In this document: in pieces, positions 38,322-50,577 of the stretch
Layout of the letters: the number at the start of each line of letters is the position of its first letter
How positions within the stretch are numbered: the first letter of the stretch is position 1
DNA from: Calycina herbarum
Taxonomy: Eukaryota > Ascomycota > Leotiomycetes > Helotiales > Pezizellaceae
Direction: 5' to 3'
Assembly (NCBI GenBank): GCA_001414485.1
Contig: LLEY01000087.1
Coordinates: 186,001 to 250,000, forward strand
Length of the DNA: 64,000 nucleotides
Program-made: the position numbers and the translations under genes
Notes under the pieces: generated by a model
What the model was told of the DNA's origin: nothing
The model's input: the letters and a program-made list of their open reading frames with translations, nothing else
Database searches by the model: none

Positions 38322-38750
38322 TTATACTTCTTTCTGCCGGAACTTTGAGGGATAGATTAAGTCCTGTAGCCTTGTGTCCGTATACCTCGCCCATATCAAG
38401 CTGCCGCTATAAGCATTAAAGCTCATCTCGAAGTACAAAGGGTCCCAATCCGGAAATCGGCCTATCCTTGCCGACTCATCATAATCTCGTGACCATTTGA
38501 AAGTATCTTGGTACATGTCGAAGTTCGTACACCTGCGAATCTCTACACTGAAAAGCGAGTTCCGAATGATGAATCTTTGCAGGATATTTTCGTATGAGCG
38601 CCAACTCGGAAACGCATATCCAAAAAGGCCGGCTAAAATTATAAGCCTCGATGCCAGTGGTGCAAAATTACAAGCATTAGAAAGTCCACGAATAATTACT
38701 CCATAAAAAATGCAAGTACAAAACGGCCTCGTGACTTGGAGTCTTTGGGG
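38322..38750 (-). pseudogene. Possible gene remnant or terminal exon, unknown protein
   Basis: An open frame of 143 codons without a good start follows a consensus-like acceptor (TTTATTTCAG) at 38751 on the minus strand. It contains a hydrophobic stretch (APLASRLIILAGLFGYAF), then KWSRDYDESARIGRFPDWDP, then LYFEMSFNAYSG. It ends at 38322. No upstream exon was found, so it may be the last exon of an unrecognised gene or a fragment cut off by the nearby insertion. Family unknown. Confidence 0.3.
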
Positions 38751-38997
38751 CTGAAATAAAACTTTTGCTTTGCTTATAATGATATCCTGAGATAAAACAA
38801 CCCAAAGTTTCCCTCAAAATGTTTTCCCAAAACGACTGATATATGCAAACCGAGGAAAGGAGATAACCAAACGCCTAACCTATCCACCAAAATAGCGCCA
38901 AAACCAGAACCAAAAGACAAAACTAAGCATGCTTCAAACCAGGGGAATCACATTGAATATGTTGCTCCGAATTCCCAACTATGTTTACACCCCCAAC

Positions 38998-39285
38998 CTA
39001 ACAATAAGCACCAGCTATCCCTTGATCTTCAGTTGACCATGAAAAGTTCCCACCCGGGAAATCAAGAGTTGAGAAGGTTGCTGCCGGTTTCGCATATGTG
39101 AAATCTACTTTCGTGCCAATGTCCCCAGTACTGAAAACAAACAGAAGACCTGTGACTTCGATTTGACCACCTTTTCTCATGACGTCTGTTTTCTTGCCCT
39201 TAGAGAATTCATCTGGATCATTTACTATGACAACTTAGATGCTGAATAGATCCGAGATTCGGTCGATGTCCACACGGTATTGCAT
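38998..39285 (-). pseudogene. Small protein frame with one in-frame stop or a small intron
   Basis: On the minus strand a frame opens MQYRVDIDRISDLFSI, meets TAA, and continues VVIVNDPDEFSKGKK to a C-terminus ending in STEDQGIAGAYC. Between them lie RKGGQIEVTGLLFVF and TLDFPGGNFSWS, beta-rich and Gly/Phe-rich. A 51-base GT-AG intron (GTGTGG to CATAG) could instead remove the stop. The product would be about 80-95 residues. Family not recognised. Confidence 0.35.
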
Positions 39286-39680
39286 TATGTCTGGCTGTGT
39301 TAGAGGTTGAAAAAAGAGACAAGCTTTAACCACTTACCTAAATCCTATTTTGAATCAGATAAACGATCATCATGAACCACCCCCCTTCACTTGTCCATTT
39401 TGTGGAGGTGAAATAGCTGTGACGTCACAGAGTAAGCCTCTGTGAGTGGCATTAAAGAGACATATCATTAGAAATAAGAAATGAGAACAGAACAGAAATT
39501 CCTATCAAGGGAATACTATCATCGATCTTTCATTTATCAAGACACCATTCTCCTAAGCCTCAAAATTTGTAAGATCATTAGTCTTTCATCAAGCAAAACT
39601 GTCACACGACGGTCCCAGAAACCCGCCATCATGGACCGATGTCCATTTCACTCTTTTCTTCCTAGTAGATATCTCTACGG
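39286..39680. other. Intergenic region
   Basis: Contains a consensus donor-like GTAAGT on the minus strand near 39340 and a donor-like GTAAGA on the plus strand near 39570, so leaders of the flanking small genes may start here. No coding frame supported. Confidence 0.35.
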
Positions 39681-40148
39681 ATGTCAGCAAAATCAGTCTT
39701 TCTCCCCCAAAATCGCCATACTAACCGAATCAGGAAATCAACAAATTCCTCCAAAAATCATTCGACGGCGCCTCCCCAAACAGCTGGAACTTCTGGCTTG
39801 CAGACGCTTATTCCAATGCTCCTCGAAAAGAAGGCCACACCTACACAGACGGCAGCAAACCACCCATCGCGAAAGATTGGAATTCTCCATTCAAAGAGAA
39901 AAGTATCCAAGACGCTGCAAATTTCGTCAAAAGTCTCCCAGACGATACCACTGTAGATTGGCACCATTTCGTGGTTATAGGTGAGGATTGTGAATCTTTG
40001 TAGAATCGGGGATGAGGATTTGAAGGGAGAGGAATTGGATGTGTTGCCTTGCAGCGTGGAGCATTCAGCGTTAACTTTGATGGGGCTTGAGCCGCATAGT
40101 TGGGAGGAGATTAAGAATAATGTTGAGGATGGATTTTCGCCGATCTGA
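39681..40148 (+). CDS. Hypothetical small protein, about 126 residues
   Basis: The body is a protein-like frame from 39734 (EINKFLQKSFDGASPNSWNF, then WLADAYSNAPRKEGHTYTDG, then DWHHFVVI). It continues after a 49-base intron (39981-40029) as EELDVLPCSVEHSALTLMGL and ends DGFSPI. Without that intron the frame would appear broken. A first exon of five codons (39681-39695, MSAKS) joined by a 38-base intron with a weak donor keeps the frame, but the true start is uncertain. Family not recognised. Confidence 0.4.
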
Positions 40149-40723
40149 AAGGGTTGGTAGCTGTTTATGGAAAGGAAGATTTCGATTTATCTGAGACCTT
40201 GACTTCGCTGACTTATTTGTTTATTTTGTGTGGCACTTGCCAGCGGTATCGTTCTCATCTCTCGTTTGGAAAAGAGGGAAAACTTGGAAATAAACAGATT
40301 TACAGGAGTAAAAGTCAACAAGGGGAAATGGGCGCAAGGGTTTGTACTCCGGGAACTCCTCTGTTAGCTCGTGGTGCGTGGGTTTATGAATGGCGGGGGT
40401 CGCTCCTTCCTCCCTCAACCTTAACCCGGGCGAACAATCGTCACTCCTTCCTTCTATGGGAACACATTTTGGACCTTTAGACACGCTCTCGACCTGAACC
40501 CAACCATGAGAAGACACGACCTCGAGGTTACTCCTTCCCTCGCTGTCTCCACTAAATTGGTCCAGTAAAAACAATTGAGACGAAATGGCTAAAAGTAAAA
40601 TTGGATCCCTGCAAATTCCTTTCTGTGTTCCTTCCCATCTTTATTGAGCAACTTACCTCTGAGAGCTAAGAGAGAGAACTTCGTAACTGCTCATACCCCC
40701 ATCAAGTATCTCATTTCCCCTTC
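40149..40723. other. Intergenic region
   Basis: Convergent 3' flanks of the small plus-strand gene and the acetyltransferase. No supported feature. Confidence 0.4.
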
Positions 40724-41494
40724 TCACCTCCCTTTCCTCCCCTCCAAGAACGTCCCTGCATCCAAACCCCACTCAAGCTCATCCTCATCCTGAAAATAAT
40801 GCGTCTCCATCCCTTTGAATCCCATCTTCTCTAAAACCCTGCCACTTTTCACATTTGTCTTCTCTGTCTCAGCAATATATCTTCTCACTCCCATTTCCCT
40901 AATACCCCATTCCATAACCCCCTCTGCCGCCGTCCTCGCGAGTCCCTGTCCCCAATACGCGGGCGCAACACCATACCTCAACTCAATCATCTCCAAATAA
41001 TCCGGAAACATCTCTGGCGCAGCAACACCCACAAGAGAAGTCGTAGTAGCATCCCGAATCCCGGCGTACCCCACATATTCCAATCCTTCTAGGAATTTCT
41101 CCTCACCACCTGCAACACTGTTCATGAAAGTCGTCCATTCATCACCTTCTAAAATCCTCAACCCCGCTTCCCCAAATTCCCGTCCTATATTCTCTAATTT
41201 CTCGGGAAGAAGGCTAATAGCAAAATCTCCCATCCCTCGTACTTTCCAGGATTTATCTACATCCGCTCTTCTCATCCAAGCCTCGGTTTCTTCATCGTTC
41301 CAGTTGGTGGGAGGCCAATTCGGTCCAAAACCCATCATGCAAAATTCTGGTGAGGCATGGACTGCACGGTACAGAGACCGGTAGGAGAAGGTGGTTATTG
41401 CTAGTGGTGTGGGGAGTAGGATGAGGTTTCTTCCTGAGGGTGTTGATGGGAGGAGTAGGAGGAAGGGTGTGGATTTTGGAGTTTGGGAAGTCAT
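40724..41494 (-). CDS. GNAT-family N-acetyltransferase
   Basis: Single exon, 256 residues from MTSQTPK; an earlier in-frame ATG 141 bases upstream gives an unlikely extension. The C-terminal half carries the GNAT core: LEMIELRYGVAPAYWGQGLA with the acetyl-CoA loop, RTAAEGVMEWGIREMGVRRY, and NVKSGRVLEKMGFKGMETH, which matches the usual N-x-x-S-x-x-x-L-x-x-x-G-F ending. The N-terminus contains the FRALYxA-like YRSLYRAVHASPEF of fungal GNAT proteins of this type. Acceptor substrate unknown. It lies next to but outside the catabolic cluster. Confidence 0.85.
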   Translation of the reverse strand: MTSQTPKSTPFLLLLPSTPSGRNLILLPTPLAITTFSYRSLYRAVHASPEFCMMGFGPNWPPTNWNDEETEAWMRRADVDKSWKVRGMGDFAISLLPEKLENIGREFGEAGLRILEGDEWTTFMNSVAGGEEKFLEGLEYVGYAGIRDATTTSLVGVAAPEMFPDYLEMIELRYGVAPAYWGQGLARTAAEGVMEWGIREMGVRRYIAETEKTNVKSGRVLEKMGFKGMETHYFQDEDELEWGLDAGTFLEGRKGR

Positions 41495-42238
41495 TTTTTG
41501 GAAGTATATTTTTGACGGGCTGAGAAGTGAGAATTGGGTTGCTATGTGTATCAGCCTTTTTAACTCGCTCACTGACGCTAAGCTAGTTAACTTCTTTTTA
41601 ACTCCGAATGCTTCCCAGATCCTGACATGACTCACACCGGATGATGAAGTTGCAAAACGGGGTTCGTGGAGAAAATTTAATTGAGAGACTGGGAATGTTG
41701 GAAGCTACGAGGCATGAGAGAACGAGTCTTGATTTTATTTTTCTGATGGGTGAGACAGTGGAGAGTTGGGGAGTTAGGTAGGTAGTTTTACAGGTGGGGC
41801 TGCTCAGGCTCTCTTTAGGCTCTTGTCGCTAAATTTCACATCGCATTTTTCTCATTGTCCTAAAACAAATGCAAGGAACTTGTGAGATCAGATGAAGGTG
41901 TTTTATATTAAGTATTATCGTCTGAAAAGGGTTTTGTTGCGCATCGCATTTTTAAAATTGTCTTAATATGTTGGTGCAACGAATGGAGATCAGATGAAAT
42001 TTCGATCTTTCGAATTGTTAGTGAAGGCACTAAAATAATCCACTGTCGATGCCATTGTTTAGGCTAGCAGCCTTAGGCATGAGTCGATATATATAAAGCT
42101 AGAGTGTAGAGCAGTATACAGCACATGTAGGTATTGAAGAATGACTTAAACTCACGCGCAGACGGACTTCAGTCCGGAATCGGGAGTGGAGGGAAATAAT
42201 CAACAGAACTTTAGGATATCTTTCCATCAAAACCACAT
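41495..42238. other. Intergenic region
   Basis: Promoter side of the GNAT gene and 3' flank of the MFS transporter. Moderately AT-rich; no feature seen. Confidence 0.4.
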
Positions 42239-43853
42239 CTAGTAAACATACATAAAATCAAGCTGATCATCCAAGACCTCCCCAGCATCAATCCTTCTCT
42301 GCAAATTCCTATTATGCCACCAAGCACCCCCCATAACCGCAAGCATAACCGGAAAAGCCAAAGCTGTAATTCCCAATCCCGTACCAAACCCAGCCGGATA
42401 CTTCGGAGCCTGCCCTTTAATGAAGACATTACTTGCTACAAAGTTCGCACAATTACCCAAGCCAAGTTGCAATGCAGTACCCAAACTCTGATATGCTCTC
42501 CCTCGCAAATTCGCAGTCAACAAACCGATGTACAAGGGCATTTGTACAAATGTCCCGAGAGAAATTAGGAATTGGGCGAAGTATCGGACAGAATAGGGTT
42601 CGACTTGTAGGTAGTGGATAATCCATCCCACGACGGAACACAGGATTGCGGGGAGGATGAAGGGCCAGCGTTTGTTGGTGCGGCCTGAGAGGAGGGAAGT
42701 TATGAGTGCACCTATGATTCCGACGACCCAGACGGGGATGGTCATTACTTGGGCGCGACGGGAGGTCCAACCTAGTTGGGAGAGAATTGTGGGATTAAAT
42801 GCTGAGAGGGAACCGGCGGACATGTCGGCGCAAAAGAAGAGAAGGGTCCTGTTTTGAGGTTAGGTTTTGTTATTCGCTTAAATGTAAGGGGAGATTTACA
42901 TTGACCAAATCCTGGAATCAAACATTATTTTGGTCCACGACACTTTAGTTGTCGACGACTTCTCTTCCCCTTTATCGGCTTCGAGACGAGCGAGTAGACA
43001 ACTCTTGTCTTCAGGTTTCAACCACGTATCTCTAGCCGGGAAATTTGGCGTAAAGATAAACACCAAAATGCTAAAGACAATAGTGACAAGGCCTTCCACG
43101 ATGAAAATCCATCGCCATCCAGCGTATCCAGCAACTCCATCCATTCCTTGCAAGGCATAAGCGAGAAGCTACTTTCATGTCAATTACTAAACCTAAGAAA
43201 GGAAGTTTGAGAAGTGATGACTTACCCCACTAAAACAAGATCCAGACTCCCCAAAGGCAAAGAATAGAGCAAATCTCAAAGAAAGCTCCTTCTTTCTATA
43301 ATAAGAAGCAATAAGTAACCCAGCACCAGCAGGTAAACCTGTTTCCACAATCCCCATCAAAAACCTTACACCAAGAAGTCCATGGTAAGAATGAGTCAGA
43401 CCCTGACACATAGCAAGAACCCCTATTCCCTATTAGCATTCATCTGAATTCAAACCCAAACATCTTTCTCTCACACATACCTAAAATAAAACACTGCCCA
43501 CCCAACCACAAATTAGGTTTCACCCAAGCAAAACTCAACACCATATTACTCGGCACCTCAGCCAACACAAAGGGGATATAAAAAATCCATAACGCGGTGT
43601 TGTATCCATTACTAGGCATCTTGAGACCTGCTTCTAGGCCTGCGAGTTTTGCATTCGCAATGTTTGTGCGGTCGAGGAAACATATTAGATAAAGGAGACC
43701 CAAGATTGGGATAACTTTGAAGTCAATATGGGTTGTGAGTTTTCTATCTTCGGCTGCGGAATGGGGAAGAATTTCGAGTTGGCCAGTTGAGATGTCTGAG
43801 GTTGATGTGTTTTGGGGACTTTTTTCGTCGGGGAGGGGGAGTTTGGTGTCCAT
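42239..43853 (-). CDS. MFS transporter, anion:cation symporter (Dal5/Tna1-like) type
   Basis: Probable plasma-membrane importer of an organic anion. Exons are 43853-43481, 43422-43226, 43168-42900 and 42848-42239 (introns 58, 57 and 51 bases), product 482 residues with about 12 membrane helices. The N-terminal signature LLYLICFLDRTNIANAKLAG is characteristic of the ACS family that includes allantoate, nicotinate, pantothenate and biotin-type carriers. GVRFLMGIVETGLPAG and the WRWIFIVEG loop are also typical. The start MDTKLPLPDEK gives a normal acidic cytosolic tail. It is divergently paired with the racemase-superfamily gene at 44448, suggesting co-regulation and import of the cluster's substrate. 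Confidence 0.9.
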
Positions 43854-44447
43854 GACTTTGGTGTTGGATGTGTTTGGGGTTGAGAGTGAGAGCCGGGGAG
43901 TTAGAAGAATGTGTGGTGAGGTACAGATCGTCGGGTAAGTCGATGCAGCCCCTGAAAATACAAAATGACATCGGGGCTGCTTCAAATACCACCCCCAGGT
44001 TCAACACAGACTCATGCAGCCACACGATAAGACAATAACAAGAATCAGATAGACAGCTGAACGAAGATGGTTGTCTTATCTCCGCTTGTATGCTGCCGGC
44101 CTGTGCAAATCGATAAAGTGGATTCGAGTTTGCAAAGGTGGGGTACCTTGATATCAAATCCTAAGCGAGAATCAACAATCAGAAGGATGTTTACGAGGTG
44201 ATATCATCCCACTTGTAGCAAAGCTATCGGATCATGTATCCGTACTACATCTTCGTCGTGGTCTAAGTAAAACTATCGCAATTGTGAGGATGGAGGGATG
44301 TCGCGGACGATTTACTCTCGTCACTCTGGTCGTTTCATACAACACTTCATCACTCCATCACTTCAACAGATCCCCATTTCGAACAAAACTCATACTAGAA
44401 ATCAAATCAAGAACATATCCACTCATCAGTAAATTCAAACCCCCAAA
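43854..44447. promoter_or_regulatory. Divergent promoter, MFS transporter / racemase-superfamily gene
   Basis: A 594-base region between two start codons reading outward. CCGGGG occurs near 43892. No clear TATA box. The gene pairing suggests shared regulation, perhaps by the Zn2Cys6 factor at 48.5-50.6 kb (inference). Confidence 0.45.
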
Positions 44448-45257
44448 ATGGTCGGTCTCCTGGCAAATCGCGCACAGTTCGGGCTTATCCTGCCCTCAAC
44501 AAACACAAGCGTAGAAGCAGAATTCAACCGCATGCTCGTCCCAGGTAAGTCCAACCTTCAATTTTCTTCTCCCTCCGCTGAGATTCAAACACTAACACTC
44601 AAAGCAGGAGTATCATGGCACTCCGGCCGAATCTTCGCCCCCAACCCTGACCTCTCCTCCTCAACCGCAATGGTAAAATTCCTCGAAGAACTCCGAGTTG
44701 AAATGAAACGTGCAGTCCAATCCGTCCTCCACGCAAAAGTAGATTACCTAGTAATGGGAATGTCCGCTGAAACCTTCTGGGGCGGAGCTAACGGCGCCGC
44801 CGAGTTCGTGAAATTCATGGCCGAACTCTCAGGTGGTCTAGGAGTAACAACCGGTGCAGCAGCCTGTGGAGCAGTGATGAAAACTTATGGTGTTAAGAAT
44901 ATTGGGATTATTACTCCCTACCAGGAGGTTGGGGATCAACAGGTTGTGGATTTTTTTACTGAGATTGGGTGTGTGGTTAAGGGCATTTATGGGATGAAGT
45001 GCGAGACAGCGACTTCGATAAGTGAGGTTACAGGGGAGGAAATCAAGAATGCTTTTCGGAGGGTTGATGGTGAGGATGTGGAGTTGTTGATTCAGGCTGG
45101 GACGAATCTTTTGGCGGGGAAGGCGGCGGCGGAGTTGGAGGTTGAATTGGGGAAACCAGTTATTGCGATTAATACAGCGACGGTTTGGCATGCGTATAGG
45201 ACGAATGGGATTATAGATAAGGTTAAGGGGTGGGGCTCGTTGTTGGAGAAACATTAG
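44448..45257 (+). CDS. Asp/Glu racemase superfamily protein, maleate isomerase/AMDase-like
   Basis: Exons 44448-44544 and 44608-45257, product 248 residues. The 63-base intron has no stop and keeps frame, so retention would add 21 residues. Family features include LPSTNTSVEAEFNRM, the DYLVMGMSAETFWGG loop, VTTGAAACGAVM, NIGIITPYQEVGDQ and GKPVIAINTATVWHAYR. Relatives isomerise maleate to fumarate or decarboxylate arylmalonates. The first catalytic Cys position (Cys-Thr in maleate isomerases) reads Met-Ser, and the second, normally SCTN/SCTG, reads AGTN (G197). Both cysteines therefore seem absent, and classical racemase or isomerase chemistry is doubtful. Its place in the cluster suggests processing of a ring-cleavage acid (inference). 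Confidence 0.8.
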   Translation: MVGLLANRAQFGLILPSTNTSVEAEFNRMLVPGKSNLQFSSPSAEIQTLTLKAGVSWHSGRIFAPNPDLSSSTAMVKFLEELRVEMKRAVQSVLHAKVDYLVMGMSAETFWGGANGAAEFVKFMAELSGGLGVTTGAAACGAVMKTYGVKNIGIITPYQEVGDQQVVDFFTEIGCVVKGIYGMKCETATSISEVTGEEIKNAFRRVDGEDVELLIQAGTNLLAGKAAAELEVELGKPVIAINTATVWHAYRTNGIIDKVKGWGSLLEKH

Positions 45258-45518
45258 GAATGAAATGTTGATTTTGCAACTATAAGGGAGGGTCCATTGT
45301 GTGCTGTGGACACTGCTTCTTGGAGAAGCCTCTTGGTAGAATGTTCGAATGATTCCGGTTCTCATAAAATTATTGAGCTTCCAAGAAATCGCTCTCGTTG
45401 AGAAAAATGCAATAGACTTCCGACCAAACAAAAATTCCAATGCCAGAATTCATTCCGCTTCAACACAGCCAAGCCCAAAACCAAAACCAAGAACAACCAA
45501 CTTCCCACTACCTCCAAA

Positions 45519-45910
45519 TCATATCACATAACTAAACCCCGCCTCAAACCAACAAACCATCAATCCTGAAACAGGTGCCTTCTCCTTCAAATACACCTTA
45601 TACCCCTCATGTCCTTCACACTCCTTCTCAAAAAAGTCCATATCAGCCTTATCCTTAAAAACACTCTTGGTAACGAAATTGAATCCCTGGTCTTTGACGT
45701 GACCATTTGCTGGTCCAGCTTCCATTGAGAGGATATATGATTTGCCGTCCTAGAAGGAGATCTGTGAGTAAGGAAATGAGAGGAAGGGGGGTGGGGGAAA
45801 TGGACTTTATTTTGAGTTTTAGTGAAGATTTCGAAGCCCTCTAGGGCTATAGGTATATGTTCATCCGAAGGGAGTTTGATCATCGTCAGTCTGGTGATTT
45901 GGGATGTCAT
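45519..45910 (-). CDS. Dabb (stress-responsive A/B barrel) domain protein
   Basis: Two exons, 45910-45806 and 45749-45519 (56-base intron), product 111 residues. The small ferredoxin-like barrel is seen in ITRLTMIKLPSDEHIPIALE, SYILSMEAGPANG, FNFVTKSVFKDKADMDFFEK and HEGYKVYLKEKAPVSGLMVC. Dabb proteins are small dimers found as stress proteins and as cyclases or decarboxylases in secondary metabolism and aromatic pathways; no catalytic residue can be assigned here. It is transcribed divergently from the FAD hydroxylase, 443 bases away, and converges on the racemase-superfamily gene. Confidence 0.75.
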
Positions 45911-47901
<1,991 letters not shown>

Positions 47902-48456
47902 TTTATCAACGCTTTAACAGTGCTTGTAGGTACCCGTGGCGTTCCGTGAAAACCATTGATGTTGGTATGACTTGAGGTCATAAAACTAGTACCTAAACTG
48001 GTGCTCAAAGTGGTGTATTATTCATGTCTTGTCTTGTCAAAGTAGCTACGTAGGTCCTTCTTATATAGCCCTTTCCAGGTCACGTGAACTAGCTACAAAG
48101 TAGCATTCACCTGAAACGACAATTGATCTCGCTGATTGTTCGAACACATTCGCATAATATAAGATATTGTGCGAGATAGGTTAGAAAAAATAACTTTGCC
48201 ATTCTGCCAAATTCTTCGTGCAATGGTAAGACATAGCCACCCGCGTGCACCTGCAATCCTGGCTTGACTTTGTCTCTCAACTTGACCAGCCTGGGCACTT
48301 TTAGACGAGGCTCTCAAAGTCGCTCCTTCCCTCTGGAAGTCGATGGTGACCTAGACCCTCGAACCACCTCGATTACAACAAGAAGGGAAGGCATGACCTC
48401 CTGCCTGTCTTCATTCAGAGTACCTAAAACCTTCCCCATAATGCTCAAAGGATTTC
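47902..48456. other. Convergent intergenic region
   Basis: 3' flanks of the hydroxylase and the regulator, which converge here. No supported feature. Confidence 0.4.
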
Positions 48457-50577
48457 TCACACAGCAGAAGTATCTCCCCTCAAAATGGCCCCAATATCAT
48501 CCCAACACCAATCCTGGAGATGACCGTCCGAGTCCTCGGCGAATGACAGATGTGCCCAAAATTGCTGTGCACTATCTCTCGGGGAATCAAATTGTGTATT
48601 TTGCATCGGGCTGCCCTGCGCCAATCCCTCACTTGCCACCAAAGCAGACCCATCATTCGAAGTTGCAGTAGAATGACCAGTACTTATCCTCGGCAAAGTC
48701 GCAGCCACAAACTGTTCAACCATAGAACTAACTTCAACAATGATTAATCCCCAAGTACGCATCGAACCCGGAACCCTAGAATTCTGCAGTTGTCTTGCCG
48801 CCAGAGTTGCGAGGTCCCGAAGGAGCTTTAGAGAATCGGCTGGGTGTTGAGGCTTATCTTGTTTGACTTGGCAGATAACATCAAGAACAAGGACAAGTGA
48901 TGCAGCGACAGTGTAAAAGATATCCCACCAAGTTACAGCATTGAAATGGTTGATTTCATCGAGTTTCCGCATGATACAGGCTAGAGATCTCCCGGAATCG
49001 ATGCAAATCTCCGAGATGGTGAGAAGATTCTGGGGAAGTGGTCCTAGGGTGTGATTTGATAGATTTGTAGCGCGATGGAGGAGAGCGGCTCTGGACATTA
49101 AAATGCGGATGTAGTAGAAGTTTACATGAAGAAGCAAAAGAGGACGTTGTGAAGATGGGGCCAAAGAATCTGTGACTTCTAGTCTCAAATGAGGAGGTAA
49201 AGCCTCTCTCCATTTATCGAGGTCCCTTAGACAGTGGGCAGCTGGAGATAGTGGACCAGAATGGGTTTCTTCAGCCGTTGATGTGCCTGCGCCGGTAGGA
49301 TTCAAGGCTCGACAGGCAGAGCCCAGGAGAAGGACTAGACGTTGTGACCATTTCATGAAATCTTGAGGGCAATGGCCTGCAACTCCCACGATTCGCTCAT
49401 TTGGAGGACTCACAATGCTCAGGGTGTATGCAATCGCACTGGGACGGTCGTAAGAGGAAACTTGCATATGTTCAAAGGCGTAGAGGGTCCACCACAGTTG
49501 CTTTCGGAGTTCCCTTCCAAGTGGGCTTTGGTTGTGTTTGACATGATCACGGTGAAGTCCGATTGCAAAGGCTATACGTACAGCCGTCCCGGTAATATTC
49601 CAACAGGCGTCGCGATGGCTGGTATTGTGAAGGTGTAGTGCAGCCAGCATGAGGGTTTGGACAGTATATAAATTTGAAGTGAAAAAGACAGTAGGGAGTA
49701 AGGTTTGGACATGGCGCCACCATTTCTTTTCCGCTTCCAATGGAATTGTGATGGTAGAAACTCGACGTGCTAGTATGAGTACACATAGCAATCCACAGAG
49801 CCAAACTTGGTCCGGAGACGATTCCGACCTGGACCAGATCTCGTATTTTTCCCGGAAAGAGGCCTCATGTAATACAGGAAAATCGGAATGTATCACGTCG
49901 AAATATGCATCGATGAGGGAATCCAAGACAGGTCCATCAATCTCCCTTACTGCATCAGACGGCGAGGGGTAGTCACTTAGCAGCGAGCCTCTTCGTTCGC
50001 CTGCCTCTGTGCTATCGTCCTCGGAAACAGCATTCTTCCCAAACATCTCGAATTCGCGAGCAGGGTTGTTGCCAATCAGGCGGCGGAGGTGTAGATGGAA
50101 GGAAAAGGAACTCGAGGGGCCAATGTATTGGACTTGTCCTTGCTGGTCGGGAAGAAGAGGTAGTCCATCGTCGTCCTCGTCTCTGGTGGTAGAATTGACA
50201 TTCGCGCTGCTTTCCCCCTCTCCATTCGATTGACCACCCGTCTCCTCGACCACTGGCAACGGTATTCCCAAGGACTTTCCCAGCTGCAGCATTTCATCAT
50301 TGCTCGATAAGTCGGCTTCTGGCACCAGGCCCTTGACCAACGATTCCAATAATATCAGCCTTCCACCCAACGACTCCGCGCTGCCATATAGCCTCTTTTT
50401 CCGCAGCTGCGTCGTCCGGCACTCGATACCGTGGATTTCGCAATATCGACATTGTTCCCGACCCGGAATGCGATCGCATTTCTGTTTCCGCGTCTTGCAT
50501 TTATCACAACTTGTTTCCGTCCTCTTTCGCTTTTCTAGCGGTACGCGTCGACTGTGTCCGCTGGTGCTGCCCTCCAT
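48457..50577 (-). CDS. Zn2Cys6 fungal transcription factor, likely cluster regulator
   Basis: Single exon, 706 residues. The Zn2Cys6 cluster is complete at C24, C27, C34, C43, C46 and C53 with basic residues between, followed by a linker (LRKKRLYGSAESLGGRLILL) and an acidic low-complexity stretch. The fungal-specific transcription factor middle domain spans about 200-450 (LDSLIDAYFDVIHSDFPVLH, CWNITGTAVRIAFAIGLHRD, LRKQLWWTLYAFEHM). The C-terminus is acidic (EDSDGHLQDWCWDD), possibly an activation region. It sits between the hydroxylase and the GMC gene, the usual place for a pathway-specific activator (inference). Confidence 0.92.
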   Translation of the reverse strand: MEGSTSGHSRRVPLEKRKRTETSCDKCKTRKQKCDRIPGREQCRYCEIHGIECRTTQLRKKRLYGSAESLGGRLILLESLVKGLVPEADLSSNDEMLQLGKSLGIPLPVVEETGGQSNGEGESSANVNSTTRDEDDDGLPLLPDQQGQVQYIGPSSSFSFHLHLRRLIGNNPAREFEMFGKNAVSEDDSTEAGERRGSLLSDYPSPSDAVREIDGPVLDSLIDAYFDVIHSDFPVLHEASFREKYEIWSRSESSPDQVWLCGLLCVLILARRVSTITIPLEAEKKWWRHVQTLLPTVFFTSNLYTVQTLMLAALHLHNTSHRDACWNITGTAVRIAFAIGLHRDHVKHNQSPLGRELRKQLWWTLYAFEHMQVSSYDRPSAIAYTLSIVSPPNERIVGVAGHCPQDFMKWSQRLVLLLGSACRALNPTGAGTSTAEETHSGPLSPAAHCLRDLDKWREALPPHLRLEVTDSLAPSSQRPLLLLHVNFYYIRILMSRAALLHRATNLSNHTLGPLPQNLLTISEICIDSGRSLACIMRKLDEINHFNAVTWWDIFYTVAASLVLVLDVICQVKQDKPQHPADSLKLLRDLATLAARQLQNSRVPGSMRTWGLIIVEVSSMVEQFVAATLPRISTGHSTATSNDGSALVASEGLAQGSPMQNTQFDSPRDSAQQFWAHLSFAEDSDGHLQDWCWDDIGAILRGDTSAV

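Noticed and set aside
39980..40030. Apparent frameshift in the small plus-strand gene
   Set aside because: A 49-base GT-AG intron (39981-40029) restores the frame, so no frameshift is needed.
42314..42568. Open frames opposite the MFS transporter (and similar ones opposite the hydroxylase, ALDH and regulator)
   Set aside because: All are antisense or out-of-frame shadows of genes with clear domains.
44838..45440. 200-codon minus-strand frame opposite the racemase-superfamily gene
   Set aside because: Shadow of a conserved coding exon; Asn/Ile/Pro-rich translation without domains.
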